Source: Paenibacillus sp. FSL A5-0031 (GTDB taxonomy: Bacteria; Bacillota; Bacilli; Paenibacillales; Paenibacillaceae). Taken from it: a stretch of DNA of 64,000 nucleotides. The translations under genes were made by a program, and so were the position numbers. A model generated the notes under the pieces. It was not told where the DNA came from, ran no database searches, and saw nothing but the letters and a program-made list of their open reading frames with translations. Positions 33,240-42,647 of this stretch are shown piece after piece. The stretch covers positions 124,001 through 188,000 of the forward strand of contig NZ_MRTD01000013.1 of the NCBI RefSeq assembly GCF_001956295.1, written 5' to 3'. Positions within the stretch are counted from its first letter, which is position 1. Each line of letters begins with the position of its first letter.

Positions 33240-36200
33240 TTATTCTACAATGGAGCGAGCGACGAGAATAAGATCTAATAGATCGATGACACCGTCTTTG
33301 TTAACGTCAGCTTGTTTAATTTGTTCCCAATCCGCTGAGCCTTCGCCTTTGCCGTAATGAATAACGATGAGGGCCAAATCCGAAATGCTGACCTTGCCAT
33401 CTTGGTTTTGATCGGCAGGGTTTGTCGTTTCTTTTGGCGTTACTTGGATATTCAAGGTGTATGGAGCAGCATTAACTTCCGTTTCGCCGTTTGAAATTAA
33501 GATCGAATCCGCAGTCACTTTACCTGTAGTAACCGTTGGTGTTTCTTTTGCTTTAAAAGTAAGCTCCACAACCTGTTTACTGCCGGTAACTGCGTTTTCT
33601 ACCCCTTCGCTAGCAAGAATGAGTCGGATTTTACCTTTCTCATCATGGATGGTATTCACAATTTGAACCTTTTCAAGAAGTGAACGGCTAGCTACATATT
33701 CAAATGCATTCGGGTCATAGTTAAATGAGATATCTTGTGCATAGACGTTGTCCGAAACATCATTCAAGCCTAGCTTAATCGTAAAGGTTGAACCGGATAC
33801 GACAGACGTCTTTCCTTCCAATACAGCAGTTGGACCGGATGTTTCTGTCTCTTCTTCTTTAACGGAAGCGGTGAAATTAGGCAATGACTCTGTTCCTTGT
33901 CCACTTGCGATCATCGCTTGATGAAGCACCGCAGATGCACCGTTATTTTGGGACTGCGTTACTAACCGTACAATAGGCTGATCCGGCGAGATGGCGGAAT
34001 CTGCTGCGAGGACGATTCTTGTTTTTCCATTGGCACTTTCATTTCGTAATACGGTAACGCCAGCTTGAAGCGGCTTAATCGATTGGACAATCAGATCGCC
34101 AGTCTCTAATTCGATATCCAAGGCTTTAGCATCTGTGTTCAGATGACTAACGGCGAACTCATAACCTTTTAATTGTTTAGAAGTGGTGTCAACAATTTTG
34201 GTTAACTGAAGATTCGGAGCATCCGGTTTGTTCTGATCCTTCTGAGGGACGAACATGCCATCAATCGTCTTGGAATCGCCAATCGGCGAATCAACCTCCA
34301 GTGCAGCTAATATCGTTGCAGCAATATCCTTCGTTGTTCCTCCTTGCAAAAGCTTCTCCTTGCCTACATCGGTTGCAATTGTTCTTCCGTTTGCTGCGAT
34401 AAATACCGTTTTGGCAAGCGGCGAATCTTGTCCATGAGCAGTAGCGCTGCCGAGCGTATGATCTGCGTTTTCTGTGCCGCCGCCATGATCGGCTGTCATT
34501 AGAATAAGCGTATCGTCCAGAAGGTTTTTGCTGCTTAATGAGTCATAGATTGTTTTTACGAGATTATCTGTTTCCATGAGCTTTGCGTAATAATCCTTCG
34601 TATAGAAACCGAGCGAGTGTCCGACACCGTCCACATCATCCAATTGAAAGAAAATAAGGGAGGCATCGTATGCTCTGCCGTCTGCCGCATATTTTGCAAA
34701 AGCATTTACGTTTGCTTTATCGCCCGCAGAATATCCTTCGGCACCAAGGGACGGTTCAATATGTCCATTAATGATGTTGGACCAAGTTGTAAAGGCAGCA
34801 AGCTTAGTCTCCGGGAATTGTTCACGTAATTTTTTGAAGACGGATGGATAAGGCGATGTTTCACTATAGGTATTATTTGCGCTAATCGTATTGTCGATTT
34901 GATGCTTGCTGTAGTCCACACCATTTAACATGGCACCCCAGTTAGGAGATGAAACGGTAGGCAGCGTCGTTGTGACGGAGTAACTAGCAGCGCCTTTCTC
35001 GATGATGCCGCGCAGTGCAGGCAGATTTAATCGGTCGCCTACCTTTTCCTTCACAGAGTTTGGCGTTTCCCAGTACGGCGCATCCTTTGATACCGACATG
35101 CCGGCACCATCGATGCCGATAACGACAACTCGTTTGTAAGGCATATATTTTACTTTATCAGCAATATTGGTTAGTTCTTGAACGGACTTCCCTTGAGCCA
35201 AGGCAACATCACCGATCGTAATATGACTGTCTTTGTTAATATCCTCTGATGCTTTTGTATTAATTTGAACAGTTTGCGCAGGTGTGTTCAACGTTTCCTT
35301 CACATATTTATTACCGCCTACGAAAAACTCAGCAGAAGTCACTTGAATCGTGCCTTGTCCACTTGCATCCTTCGCAAAAAAGTAAACATCGGACAGTGTA
35401 GATGATGCGAATTCTAAAGGGTTAGTTTTGTTATATACGCTTCCAGCCGGGAGCTCCAGCTTAACGATGCCTGGTGTTGAAGTGTCTACTTTCGTTGCTT
35501 TCGTTGCACGCGAGAATGTGAATTTGCTGCTGTCATAGGCAATTTCTACGCTCGCGCTGTCGATCGCGGTTGTCATGGAAGGGGTGCGCAGGTCGAGCAT
35601 CTGCCTAAATTCTGTGCCAGGAGCTGTGGCTGTTGCACCTACGAATTTTAGCGTGCCATTGAATTTATCGCTGACTACAATAGGCGGAGCACTATTGAAA
35701 ATTTCTGTAACCTCTTCAGGGGTGATCGCACGATTCAAAATGAGAACTTCATCGAGCTGCGCTTCCAAAGCTGCAGAATATTTGCCAGTGCCATCATTGC
35801 CGAGCATTGTGGAAAGACCAGAATCGATCGTTCCTGTGCGACCAGTAATACTAATGGCACTTGCGATATTATTGAATTTGGTCCCGTTCGAAGTCGAGAC
35901 TGCAACAGGCACGCCATCTTTATAAAAATCTACGCGTCCGACGGTACGGTCATGCGAGATAACGATATGGTGCCAGCTCCCATTAGCGACGTTTGGTATA
36001 TCAGCATCTATACGTGTTCCGCCTGCCGTGTTGAAATTCCATCTTAGCCTTTTATCGGATTGAAGAGAAAGGTTGTAGCCAACATTAGCACCGCTGTTCC
36101 AGTCTTTGTTGGATAAAATGGAAGGATCGGAATCTACGCCGGAGGACTTCACCCAGAAGGAGAAGCTGAAGCTTTTATCGACTCCGAATTGGAGCTGTGA

Positions 36201-36485
36201 TGGCTTGCCTAGATTTACGTATTGTTTATTGGCGCTAGTTGAACTTAAAGAAAGGGCTTGTCCGATTCTTCCGGGAACGTAAGTAGGAGTGCCGACGATG
36301 TCAGCCGAGAGATTGTTTGTGGAACTATCAGCGGCATTGTTCTCAAAGCTGAATTTTGCATGCAGGTCGGCATTCACAACAGCTGCAAAAGCGGTTTGGC
36401 TGAGCGGTACAAATCCTCCTGATGCGGTAATTAATGTAACGGCAGCAAGCGTGGATACAAACGCTTTTTTTATCGTCTTATTCAT
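33240..36485 (-). CDS. Secreted phosphodiesterase with LamG, cohesin-like and dockerin modules
   Basis: A 1081-residue secreted protein. Order: signal peptide (1-34, ends QTAFAA); LamG/concanavalin-like domain (about 40-265); cohesin-like domain (about 275-405); a dockerin-type loop DINKDSHITIGDVALAQ (about 413); an alkaline-phosphatase-superfamily phosphodiesterase core (about 450-755) with VVVIGIDGAGM, TLPTVSSPNWGAML, DDVDGVGHSLGF and TADHGGGTENADH; a second cohesin-like domain (about 885-1020); and a full dockerin (DQNQDGKVSISDLALIV ... DVNKDGVIDLLDLILVA). The nucleophile position appears to be Ser rather than Thr. ATG 36485 has GGAGGTT upstream; the 34 residues before it are not secretory. 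It lies beside a phosphonate cluster and shares upstream sequence with it. Confidence 0.88.
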   Translation of the reverse strand: MNKTIKKAFVSTLAAVTLITASGGFVPLSQTAFAAVVNADLHAKFSFENNAADSSTNNLSADIVGTPTYVPGRIGQALSLSSTSANKQYVNLGKPSQLQFGVDKSFSFSFWVKSSGVDSDPSILSNKDWNSGANVGYNLSLQSDKRLRWNFNTAGGTRIDADIPNVANGSWHHIVISHDRTVGRVDFYKDGVPVAVSTSNGTKFNNIASAISITGRTGTIDSGLSTMLGNDGTGKYSAALEAQLDEVLILNRAITPEEVTEIFNSAPPIVVSDKFNGTLKFVGATATAPGTEFRQMLDLRTPSMTTAIDSASVEIAYDSSKFTFSRATKATKVDTSTPGIVKLELPAGSVYNKTNPLEFASSTLSDVYFFAKDASGQGTIQVTSAEFFVGGNKYVKETLNTPAQTVQINTKASEDINKDSHITIGDVALAQGKSVQELTNIADKVKYMPYKRVVVIGIDGAGMSVSKDAPYWETPNSVKEKVGDRLNLPALRGIIEKGAASYSVTTTLPTVSSPNWGAMLNGVDYSKHQIDNTISANNTYSETSPYPSVFKKLREQFPETKLAAFTTWSNIINGHIEPSLGAEGYSAGDKANVNAFAKYAADGRAYDASLIFFQLDDVDGVGHSLGFYTKDYYAKLMETDNLVKTIYDSLSSKNLLDDTLILMTADHGGGTENADHTLGSATAHGQDSPLAKTVFIAANGRTIATDVGKEKLLQGGTTKDIAATILAALEVDSPIGDSKTIDGMFVPQKDQNKPDAPNLQLTKIVDTTSKQLKGYEFAVSHLNTDAKALDIELETGDLIVQSIKPLQAGVTVLRNESANGKTRIVLAADSAISPDQPIVRLVTQSQNNGASAVLHQAMIASGQGTESLPNFTASVKEEETETSGPTAVLEGKTSVVSGSTFTIKLGLNDVSDNVYAQDISFNYDPNAFEYVASRSLLEKVQIVNTIHDEKGKIRLILASEGVENAVTGSKQVVELTFKAKETPTVTTGKVTADSILISNGETEVNAAPYTLNIQVTPKETTNPADQNQDGKVSISDLALIVIHYGKGEGSADWEQIKQADVNKDGVIDLLDLILVARSIVE

Positions 36486-36594
36486 GAATAATAACCTCCA
36501 ATTTTCGAATGGGCGTCTGGTAAAATCGTTTAGGGACAGTAGATTTACTTTTATGGCATATGGGCCATAATCCAACATCCTTCCCACACATAGA

Positions 36595-36656
36595 TTAAAA
36601 ACAAAACAAATAATGTCATTAAATAATGTGATTAATTGTTTTTGTGTGTTTTTGAT
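36595..36656 (-). promoter_or_regulatory. Candidate operator region of the phosphodiesterase gene
   Basis: Read on the minus strand, AATCAAAAACACACAAAA and AACAATTAATCACATTAT resemble blocks before the AEP genes (40657-40678 and 44784-44838). On the plus strand it contains a perfect tandem direct repeat apart from one base: AAATAATGTCATT (36608-36620) and AAATAATGTGATT (36621-36633). Confidence 0.5.
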
Positions 36657-36715
36657 TCCTCTTTATCATAAGGTTGTGTTGTTAAACAGGTGTAATCGCA
36701 ATATGAAGAAATTAC

Positions 36716-36765
36716 TAAAAAGAGGCTCCACCTCGTCGAAACGACAAGGTGGAGCCTCTTTTTAT
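36716..36765. terminator. Strong bidirectional terminator
   Basis: AAAAAGAGGCTCCACCT pairs with AGGTGGAGCCTCTTTTT, continuing to GTCG/CGAC around AAA. It ends the HAD-hydrolase transcript, and blocks read-through into the phosphodiesterase promoter. Confidence 0.9.
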
Positions 36766-36780
36766 AGTATAAATAACAAC

Positions 36781-37566
36781 TTATAGAGGAAGCAGCGCTT
36801 CAATATCTCTTAAGGATTGTATTTCAAAAGTTGGACATGCGGCACCTTCTGGCAACTGCTGTCTCGATCTATTTAGCCATGCGCTTGCTATACCGGTACG
36901 GCTCGCCCCCAAAATGTCGGTAAACAAATTATCTCCTACCATTAGACATTGCTCAGGTTTTAGCCCCGCGAGATTCATAGTATGCTCGAAAATTTGCGGA
37001 GCCGGCTTGCCGCAGCCGACCTCTCCCGAAATAACGATATGGGGAAAATAATCGGATAATCCGTTGATGCCATAGAGCTTCTCTTTCTGTAAATCAGGTG
37101 TTCCATTGGTCAGCAGCATAAGCGGGTATTTTACAGATAATGCTTCGAGCACCTCAAATGTTTCTTCATATACATAGGGGCGCTTGCGCCGCTCGGCTGG
37201 AAACTGTTCAGCAAGCTTGACTGCAAGGTCTTCATCGTGGATGCCGAGCTCTTGTAGTCCTCTCTCCCAAACGTTTCTACGAAAAGCAGGTGCTGCCTCT
37301 TTCATTAATTGCAGCTCTGCTGCTTCTCCATCATCAAACCGAGCCCACATCGCTTCCATCGCAGTTACTTCAATATTCGCTAAGTAAGCGTAACATTCCA
37401 ATTCACGAAATACAGAATGAGCAGATCGAATGATAGATTGCTTTAAAAGTCCTATTTGTAAACCCAATGCTTGCTCGGCTGCTTCGCATGTTGCATCGAG
37501 TGCCTCGTCTGTACTTTTCTCATCCCAAATCAGCGTGTTGTCTAAATCGAAAATAATCGTTGTCAT
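36781..37566 (-). CDS. HAD-superfamily hydrolase
   Basis: A 261-residue soluble phosphatase-like protein of the HAD-IA class: motif I FDLDNTL near the N-terminus, a helical cap (about 20-125), motif II LLTNGTP, motif III around GCGKPAPQIFEH and motif IV MVGDNLFTDILGA. The YjjG/nucleotidase or phosphoglycolate-phosphatase-like class fits, but the substrate is not evident. It is transcribed away from the AEP operon, whose control region it shares. A role in salvage of phosphate esters next to a phosphonate locus is possible but unproven. Confidence 0.88.
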   Translation of the reverse strand: MTTIIFDLDNTLIWDEKSTDEALDATCEAAEQALGLQIGLLKQSIIRSAHSVFRELECYAYLANIEVTAMEAMWARFDDGEAAELQLMKEAAPAFRRNVWERGLQELGIHDEDLAVKLAEQFPAERRKRPYVYEETFEVLEALSVKYPLMLLTNGTPDLQKEKLYGINGLSDYFPHIVISGEVGCGKPAPQIFEHTMNLAGLKPEQCLMVGDNLFTDILGASRTGIASAWLNRSRQQLPEGAACPTFEIQSLRDIEALLPL

Positions 37567-37684
37567 AAGTGTTGAACCCGTCCTTTTTTTAGTTTGTTGT
37601 CTTTGCTAAAGAAATGAAAAAAAGGTTGTTGCACATAAAATACAGCATTCGGATCTTTAAAACAACTTAAAACCATAATAAAAG

Positions 37685-37735
37685 CAATTAAACACACAAT
37701 CTTTACTTGTGTTTGACACTCACTTAACAAATCTA
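37685..37735. promoter_or_regulatory. Shared AEP operator/promoter block, operon 1
   Basis: ACAATCTTTACTTGTGTTTG followed by ACACTCACTTAACAAA aligns nearly base for base with the block before the binding-protein gene (ACAATTTATTTACTTG ... TTTTACAGTGCGTTAAACAAA). TTTACTTG is at 37702-37709 and TTGACA, a perfect -35, at 37713-37718. A regulator acting on both sites is likely, with the cluster's DeoR protein the obvious candidate. Confidence 0.55.
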
Positions 37736-37826
37736 TTTTAAACTGCTAATAGATCAACGATGCAAATGCTTTAACTTCATAATACCGTTCTTGAACGATT
37801 ATTACGAGAACACAAGGAGAATGAGA

Positions 37827-38894
37827 ATGAAAAATGAAGGATTAGCGATTCATGGTATTCGCAAGGCATTTGGCAGCTTTCAAGCACTCCATGATGTCAG
37901 CGTTCATATTCCGAAAGGGAAATTCACATGTCTGCTCGGCCCAAGCGGCTGCGGCAAGACGACATTGCTGCGTATTATCGCGGGTCTTGAGCAGACTGAT
38001 GCCGGCACCGTTATCCTTGATGGGAATGATATTACGACGCAGCATACGTCCAAACGCAACTTTGGCATCGTTTTTCAATCGTATGCGCTATTTCCAAATC
38101 TAAGTGTGAGCGACAACATTGGCTATGGTCTCAAAGGGAAACAGCCGAAGCGTCAGATTGAGGAACGCGTGAGGGAGATGCTGGAGCTCATTGGACTGAC
38201 TGAGGTGAGGGATCGGTATCCAGCACAGCTCTCCGGAGGCCAGCAGCAGCGGGTGGCGCTCGCAAGAGCAATCGCCTTATCGCCTGATATTTTATTGCTG
38301 GATGAGCCGCTTTCTGCGCTTGATGCGAAGGTGCGGGAGAAGCTGCGCGAACAGCTATGCGAGCTGCAAGAGCGGCTTGGCATTACGACGGTTATGGTTA
38401 CGCATGACCAAGAGGAAGCGCTGACGATGGCGGATCAGATTGTCGTCATGGATCAAGGACGGGTTGTCCAAATTGGCACGCCGCAGGAGGTATACGACAA
38501 GCCGAATACGCCTTTTGTCGCTGATTTCATTGGGGCTATTAATTTTTTTCCTGTAGGAACTGAAAGATGGATGGGGGCAAGCCCAAATGATTTGTTAGCT
38601 ATAAGGCCGGAACATATCCAGATTGATGAGGAAAAGCATACGGGCGGCCTTTCTAATGATAGCGGAATTAGCGGATTTGTTCAGCACGTGGAGTTTCGTG
38701 GCGCATTTTATCGTGTAAGCTTGCAGCTTGCGAATGAACACGGGAATCACTCGGACATAAGCGTAACGGTAGATATATCCGCGCAAATAGCTAATCGATT
38801 TGAATGGTCGCGAAATAAGCTGTTTCATCTTCAAATGCCGCAAGAGCGTATGCTTCATTATCCTGCGGCAATCGCTGGGAACGTAGGGAGGTAG
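37827..38894 (+). CDS. phnT: 2-Aminoethylphosphonate ABC transporter ATPase
   Basis: A 355-residue ATP-binding protein: Walker A GPSGCGKTT, Q-loop FQSYALFPNLSV, signature LSGGQQQRVALARAI, Walker B LLLDEPLSALDA, then a C-terminal TOBE-like domain (about 250-345). It belongs to the iron/putrescine/AEP (PhnT-like) group. ATG 37827 is chosen because AAGGAG ends 8 bases before it; ATG 37821 is too close. It powers uptake of AEP with the permease next to it; substrate assignment comes from PhnX and PhnW in the same cluster. Confidence 0.9.
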   Translation: MKNEGLAIHGIRKAFGSFQALHDVSVHIPKGKFTCLLGPSGCGKTTLLRIIAGLEQTDAGTVILDGNDITTQHTSKRNFGIVFQSYALFPNLSVSDNIGYGLKGKQPKRQIEERVREMLELIGLTEVRDRYPAQLSGGQQQRVALARAIALSPDILLLDEPLSALDAKVREKLREQLCELQERLGITTVMVTHDQEEALTMADQIVVMDQGRVVQIGTPQEVYDKPNTPFVADFIGAINFFPVGTERWMGASPNDLLAIRPEHIQIDEEKHTGGLSNDSGISGFVQHVEFRGAFYRVSLQLANEHGNHSDISVTVDISAQIANRFEWSRNKLFHLQMPQERMLHYPAAIAGNVGR

Positions 38895-38897
38895 AGA

Positions 38898-40634
38898 ATG
38901 AAAGGGAAAATAGATCAAGCTCTGCCCTCGCAGTGGGTGAGAAAAAGCAATCAAAAGTTACGGGAGAGCAATGGGGTTATTAAGCTCTTGCTAGTCCTAG
39001 TCCTGCTCACACTTATTACTGTTATTGTCCTGCCGCTGTTCGCGATGTTTAAGCAGGCGTTCATGGATTCAGATGGAAATCTGGTTGGCTTCACCCATTT
39101 TTCATCGTATCTGCAGTCAAGATCACTCATTCAATCGATGCTGAACACGATTACCGTATCCACAGCTACAACCGCGATTGCAGTGCCGCTTGCCTTTGGG
39201 CTGGCGTTCGTATTGACTCGCACAAATATTAAAGGCAAGTCCTTCTTCAAAGCTCTTGCCATGCTGCCCTTATTCGCACCAACCATGATGCACGGGCTCG
39301 CGCTTACTTATTTATTTGGTCATCAAGGTCTCATTTCTACCGGATTGTTCGGACTGCTGCCGTTCGAATGGCGAATTCCGCTCTATGGAAAAGTAGGCAT
39401 CATCATTTCCGAGGTCATTTATACATTTCCGCAGGCGTTTCTTATTTTGTGCGCGGGGCTTGCCGTCAGCGATTATCGCTTATATGAGGCAGCCGAGTCG
39501 ATGGGCGCGAGCAGCTTGCGAAAAATGTTTACCGTAACGCTGCCGTCTGTGAAATATGCGCTGCTCAGCGCAGTCGTCATTTGTTTTACGCTTAGCTTCA
39601 CCGATTTTGGCGCACCGAAGGTCGTAGGCGGACAGTATAACGTGCTGGCTACTGATATTTTCAAACAGGTTGTCGGTCAGCAAAATATGTCTATGGGAGC
39701 CGTAGTCGGCATCGTGCTGACCATTCCTGCCATTCTCGCGTTTATCGTGGATCGAATCGTCACGCGGAAGCAGCAGGCTTACGTCACATCAAAGTCAGTT
39801 CCTTATTCCGTGAAGAACAATCGGCTGCGCAATGTTTGGGCGTATACGTATGCGATTGTTTTATCAGCCATGATATTGCTGTTAATGGGAGCTGTTCTTC
39901 TTGCTTCGGTTGTGAAAAAGTGGCCGTATGACATGTCGCTAACGTGGAGCAACTTCGACTTCTCCAATGCAGCGGCAGGTGGCTTCGATCCGTTCTGGAA
40001 CAGCATTGAGATGGCCGCTTGGACAGCGGTAATCGGGACGATCATTACGTTCTTGTTTGCTTATTTGATCGAAAATGGACGTGTCTATCGTCCGATCCGG
40101 CAAGCTGCTTATTTCTTGTCGATTTTGCCACTGGCGCTTCCAGGGCTGGTCATCGGATTATCTTTTATTTATTTCTTTAATCATCCGGCCAACCCGTTTC
40201 ACTTTATTTATGGAACGATGATCATTCTTGTTTTGGCTAATGTTGTGCATTTTTACTCCGTTCCATTCATGACGGCGACCGCAACTTTAAAAATGCTGGA
40301 CAAGGAGTTCGACAACGTCTCGGAGTCCATGAATGTCTCGAAGCTGCGGACATTTTCGCGCATTACGGTGCCATTGTCCTTGCCGGCCATATTAGAAATG
40401 GCAGTTTACTTTTTCGTAAATGCAATGGTGACGGTATCTGCACTGGTCTTTCTGTATGCGTCGGATTTGCGAATTGCCTCGGTTACTATCGTCAGCATGG
40501 ACGATGCGGGCGATACGGCAGCGGCGGCAGCGATGTCTGTACTCGTTGTGCTCCTCAATGTTGTCGTTCGCTTTCTATATGAAGCGGGCACTGCAAGGCT
40601 GAGACGCAAAATGTCAGCTTGGCAGAAGCGATAA
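38898..40634 (+). CDS. AEP ABC transporter permease, double-domain
   Basis: A 578-residue inner-membrane protein with about twelve hydrophobic spans and two EAA loops (YEAAESMGASSLRKMFTVTL at about residue 195 and DNVSESMNVSKLRTFSRITV at about 475), so the two permease halves are fused, as in FbpB/AfuB-type and PhnV-like transporters. GGGAGG lies 9 bases before ATG. It follows the ATPase by 3 bases. Together with the binding protein at 44887 it makes a complete importer. Confidence 0.9.
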   Translation: MKGKIDQALPSQWVRKSNQKLRESNGVIKLLLVLVLLTLITVIVLPLFAMFKQAFMDSDGNLVGFTHFSSYLQSRSLIQSMLNTITVSTATTAIAVPLAFGLAFVLTRTNIKGKSFFKALAMLPLFAPTMMHGLALTYLFGHQGLISTGLFGLLPFEWRIPLYGKVGIIISEVIYTFPQAFLILCAGLAVSDYRLYEAAESMGASSLRKMFTVTLPSVKYALLSAVVICFTLSFTDFGAPKVVGGQYNVLATDIFKQVVGQQNMSMGAVVGIVLTIPAILAFIVDRIVTRKQQAYVTSKSVPYSVKNNRLRNVWAYTYAIVLSAMILLLMGAVLLASVVKKWPYDMSLTWSNFDFSNAAAGGFDPFWNSIEMAAWTAVIGTIITFLFAYLIENGRVYRPIRQAAYFLSILPLALPGLVIGLSFIYFFNHPANPFHFIYGTMIILVLANVVHFYSVPFMTATATLKMLDKEFDNVSESMNVSKLRTFSRITVPLSLPAILEMAVYFFVNAMVTVSALVFLYASDLRIASVTIVSMDDAGDTAAAAAMSVLVVLLNVVVRFLYEAGTARLRRKMSAWQKR

Positions 40635-40656
40635 GGCGATGCCAAAAACAATTTTT

Positions 40657-40678
40657 CAAAAAAACAATTACACATTAT
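40657..40678 (+). promoter_or_regulatory. Candidate operator before phnX
   Basis: AACAATTACACATTAT here nearly equals the minus-strand AACAATTAATCACATTAT upstream of the phosphodiesterase. It lies in the 63-base gap between permease and phnX, 20 bases before the phnX start. Confidence 0.4.
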
Positions 40679-40697
40679 ACGATGGAGGTTTTTACTC

Positions 40698-41495
40698 ATG
40701 ATTAAAACAGTCATATTGGATTGGGCAGGTACAGTGGTTGATTATGGAAGCTTTGCACCGGTTGAAGCGTTTCGCCGCTTATTCGAAGAAAGAGGCATTG
40801 AGGCGTCGTTCAAAGCGATTCGGAAGCCGATGGGTCGTATGAAAAAGGATCATTTGCGCGATATTTGCTCCGATCCTGATGTGTCAGCTGCATGGCAAGC
40901 GAAGTTTGGCAGCAAGCCAAATGAAAATGACATCGATGAAATGTATGAAAAGTTTGAACCGATGTTGTTCTCAATCCTCCACCAATATGCAACTCCAGTG
41001 CCCGGAGCGCTTGCCCTTATTGAGAGACTTCGCGAGCAGGGCATCAAGATTGGAACGACGACAGGTTATACGCGTCCCATGATGGACATTATTGCACCGG
41101 AAGCTGCGAAGCAAGGATATTCGCCAGATAGTACTGTAACGCCAGATGAAGCAGCCGAAGGCCGCCCGCATCCATGGATGATCTTTCGCAATGCGGAGCT
41201 GCTCGGTACGTATCCGATGAGCCATATCGTCAAATGCGGCGATACCGAAGCGGATATGAGAGAAGGCCGTCATGCAGGCGTATGGTCAGTAGGCGTTATT
41301 TTCGGCGGGAATGAAGTGGGTTTGACACAAGCGGAAACGGAAGCTCTGTCTGAGGGCGAGAAGGAGAAGCTGTTTGTTGAAGTTTCGGATCGCTTGATGC
41401 AAGCGGGAGCACATTTTATTATTCGTGAGATTGGCGAGCTGGATGGCGTTATTTCACACATCAACGAAAGACTACAAGCGGGGGATCGTCCATGA
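40698..41495 (+). CDS. phnX: Phosphonoacetaldehyde hydrolase (phosphonatase)
   Basis: A 265-residue HAD-class enzyme that splits phosphonoacetaldehyde to acetaldehyde and phosphate. Motif I is ILDWAGTVVDYGSF with nucleophile D8; the Schiff-base lysine is expected in IRKPMGRMKKDHL in the cap; TTTGYTRPMMD and KCGDTEADMREG are motifs II and IV. Length and all motifs match PhnX. GGAGG lies 11 bases before ATG. It overlaps phnW by 4 bases, so the two pathway enzymes are made together. Confidence 0.96.
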   Translation: MIKTVILDWAGTVVDYGSFAPVEAFRRLFEERGIEASFKAIRKPMGRMKKDHLRDICSDPDVSAAWQAKFGSKPNENDIDEMYEKFEPMLFSILHQYATPVPGALALIERLREQGIKIGTTTGYTRPMMDIIAPEAAKQGYSPDSTVTPDEAAEGRPHPWMIFRNAELLGTYPMSHIVKCGDTEADMREGRHAGVWSVGVIFGGNEVGLTQAETEALSEGEKEKLFVEVSDRLMQAGAHFIIREIGELDGVISHINERLQAGDRP

Positions 41496-42634
41496 AATCA
41501 CATAATGATACATTATTGCTAACAGAAAATCCATATCTACTTCTTACGCCAGGACCGCTAACGACGACTCGAACCGTGAAGGAAGCGATGATGAAGGATT
41601 GGTGTACGTGGGATGATCAATACAATCAGCTGGTATCTTCGATAAGAGAGCGGCTCGTGAAGCTTGCTGTACAAGCGGCGGCAGAAGACTATACTGCTAT
41701 ATTGATGCAGGGCAGCGGGACGTTTAGCGTGGAAGCCACAATAGGCTCGGCGATGCCGAAGCAAGGCGGTAAATTGGCTATTGCCGTTAATGGAGCTTAT
41801 GGCGAGCGAATGGTTCAAATTGCCGACGTGCTTGGTATTTCAGTTACGCCAATCCGATTTGACGAGCGCAGTCCTATCGATCCGGAAGTCATCGAGAAAG
41901 CACTTCAGGATGATTCGCAGATTACACATGTTGCCATCGTACATTGCGAAACGACAACAGGTATCCTTAACCCTTTGAATGAAATAGCTCAAGTTGTTAA
42001 GCGCTATAATGTCACGTTTATTGTTGACGCTATGAGCAGCTTTGGCGGTGTAGCTATGGACATAGATGAGCTGGGCATTGATTTCCTCATTAGCAGCAGC
42101 AACAAATGTATCCAAGGGGTACCGGGTTTTGGTTTTGTAGTTGCCCGCCGTGATGCCATTGCCAAGTGCAAAGGCCATGCGCGCTCCTTATCGCTCGATT
42201 TGTATGACCAATGGGACATGATGGAGCGCTCGAATAGCAAATGGCGTTATACTTCGCCGACACATGTTGTTCGCGCATTCGATCAAGCGCTGAAGGAGCT
42301 GGAGCTTGAAGGCGGAATCGCGGCTCGAGAAGCTCGTTATAGCAGCAATCAACAAGTAATAACTGAGGGGATGGAGGCTGCTGGTTTCAGTGCGCTGCTG
42401 CCTCGTGAATGGCAATCTCCTATTATTACTGCATTTCGTTACCCGAGCGCTAACTTTTCATTTGAATCATTTTACGGAAGCTTGAAGAAGGAAGGTTTTG
42501 TTCTGTATCCAGGGAAGCTGACCTCGGAGCCGACTTTCCGAATTGGCAGCATCGGTGATGTTAATCCAGCAGATATGGAACGATTGGTTCATGTGATCAA
42601 AAGCATTTATTCTTCCTTTGACAAGGAACAGTAG
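41492..42634 (+). CDS. phnW: 2-Aminoethylphosphonate-pyruvate transaminase
   Basis: A 380-residue PLP-dependent class V aminotransferase: LLLTPGPLTTTRTVKEAMMK at the start, MQGSGTFSVEATIGSAMP for cofactor phosphate binding, VDAMSSFGG and the lysine K205 in SSSNKCIQGVPGFG that binds PLP. It converts AEP plus pyruvate to phosphonoacetaldehyde plus alanine, the substrate of PhnX. It begins in the phnX stop codon. Confidence 0.96.
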   Translation: MKSHNDTLLLTENPYLLLTPGPLTTTRTVKEAMMKDWCTWDDQYNQLVSSIRERLVKLAVQAAAEDYTAILMQGSGTFSVEATIGSAMPKQGGKLAIAVNGAYGERMVQIADVLGISVTPIRFDERSPIDPEVIEKALQDDSQITHVAIVHCETTTGILNPLNEIAQVVKRYNVTFIVDAMSSFGGVAMDIDELGIDFLISSSNKCIQGVPGFGFVVARRDAIAKCKGHARSLSLDLYDQWDMMERSNSKWRYTSPTHVVRAFDQALKELELEGGIAAREARYSSNQQVITEGMEAAGFSALLPREWQSPIITAFRYPSANFSFESFYGSLKKEGFVLYPGKLTSEPTFRIGSIGDVNPADMERLVHVIKSIYSSFDKEQ

Positions 42635-42647
42635 GAGAGTGTAGACG

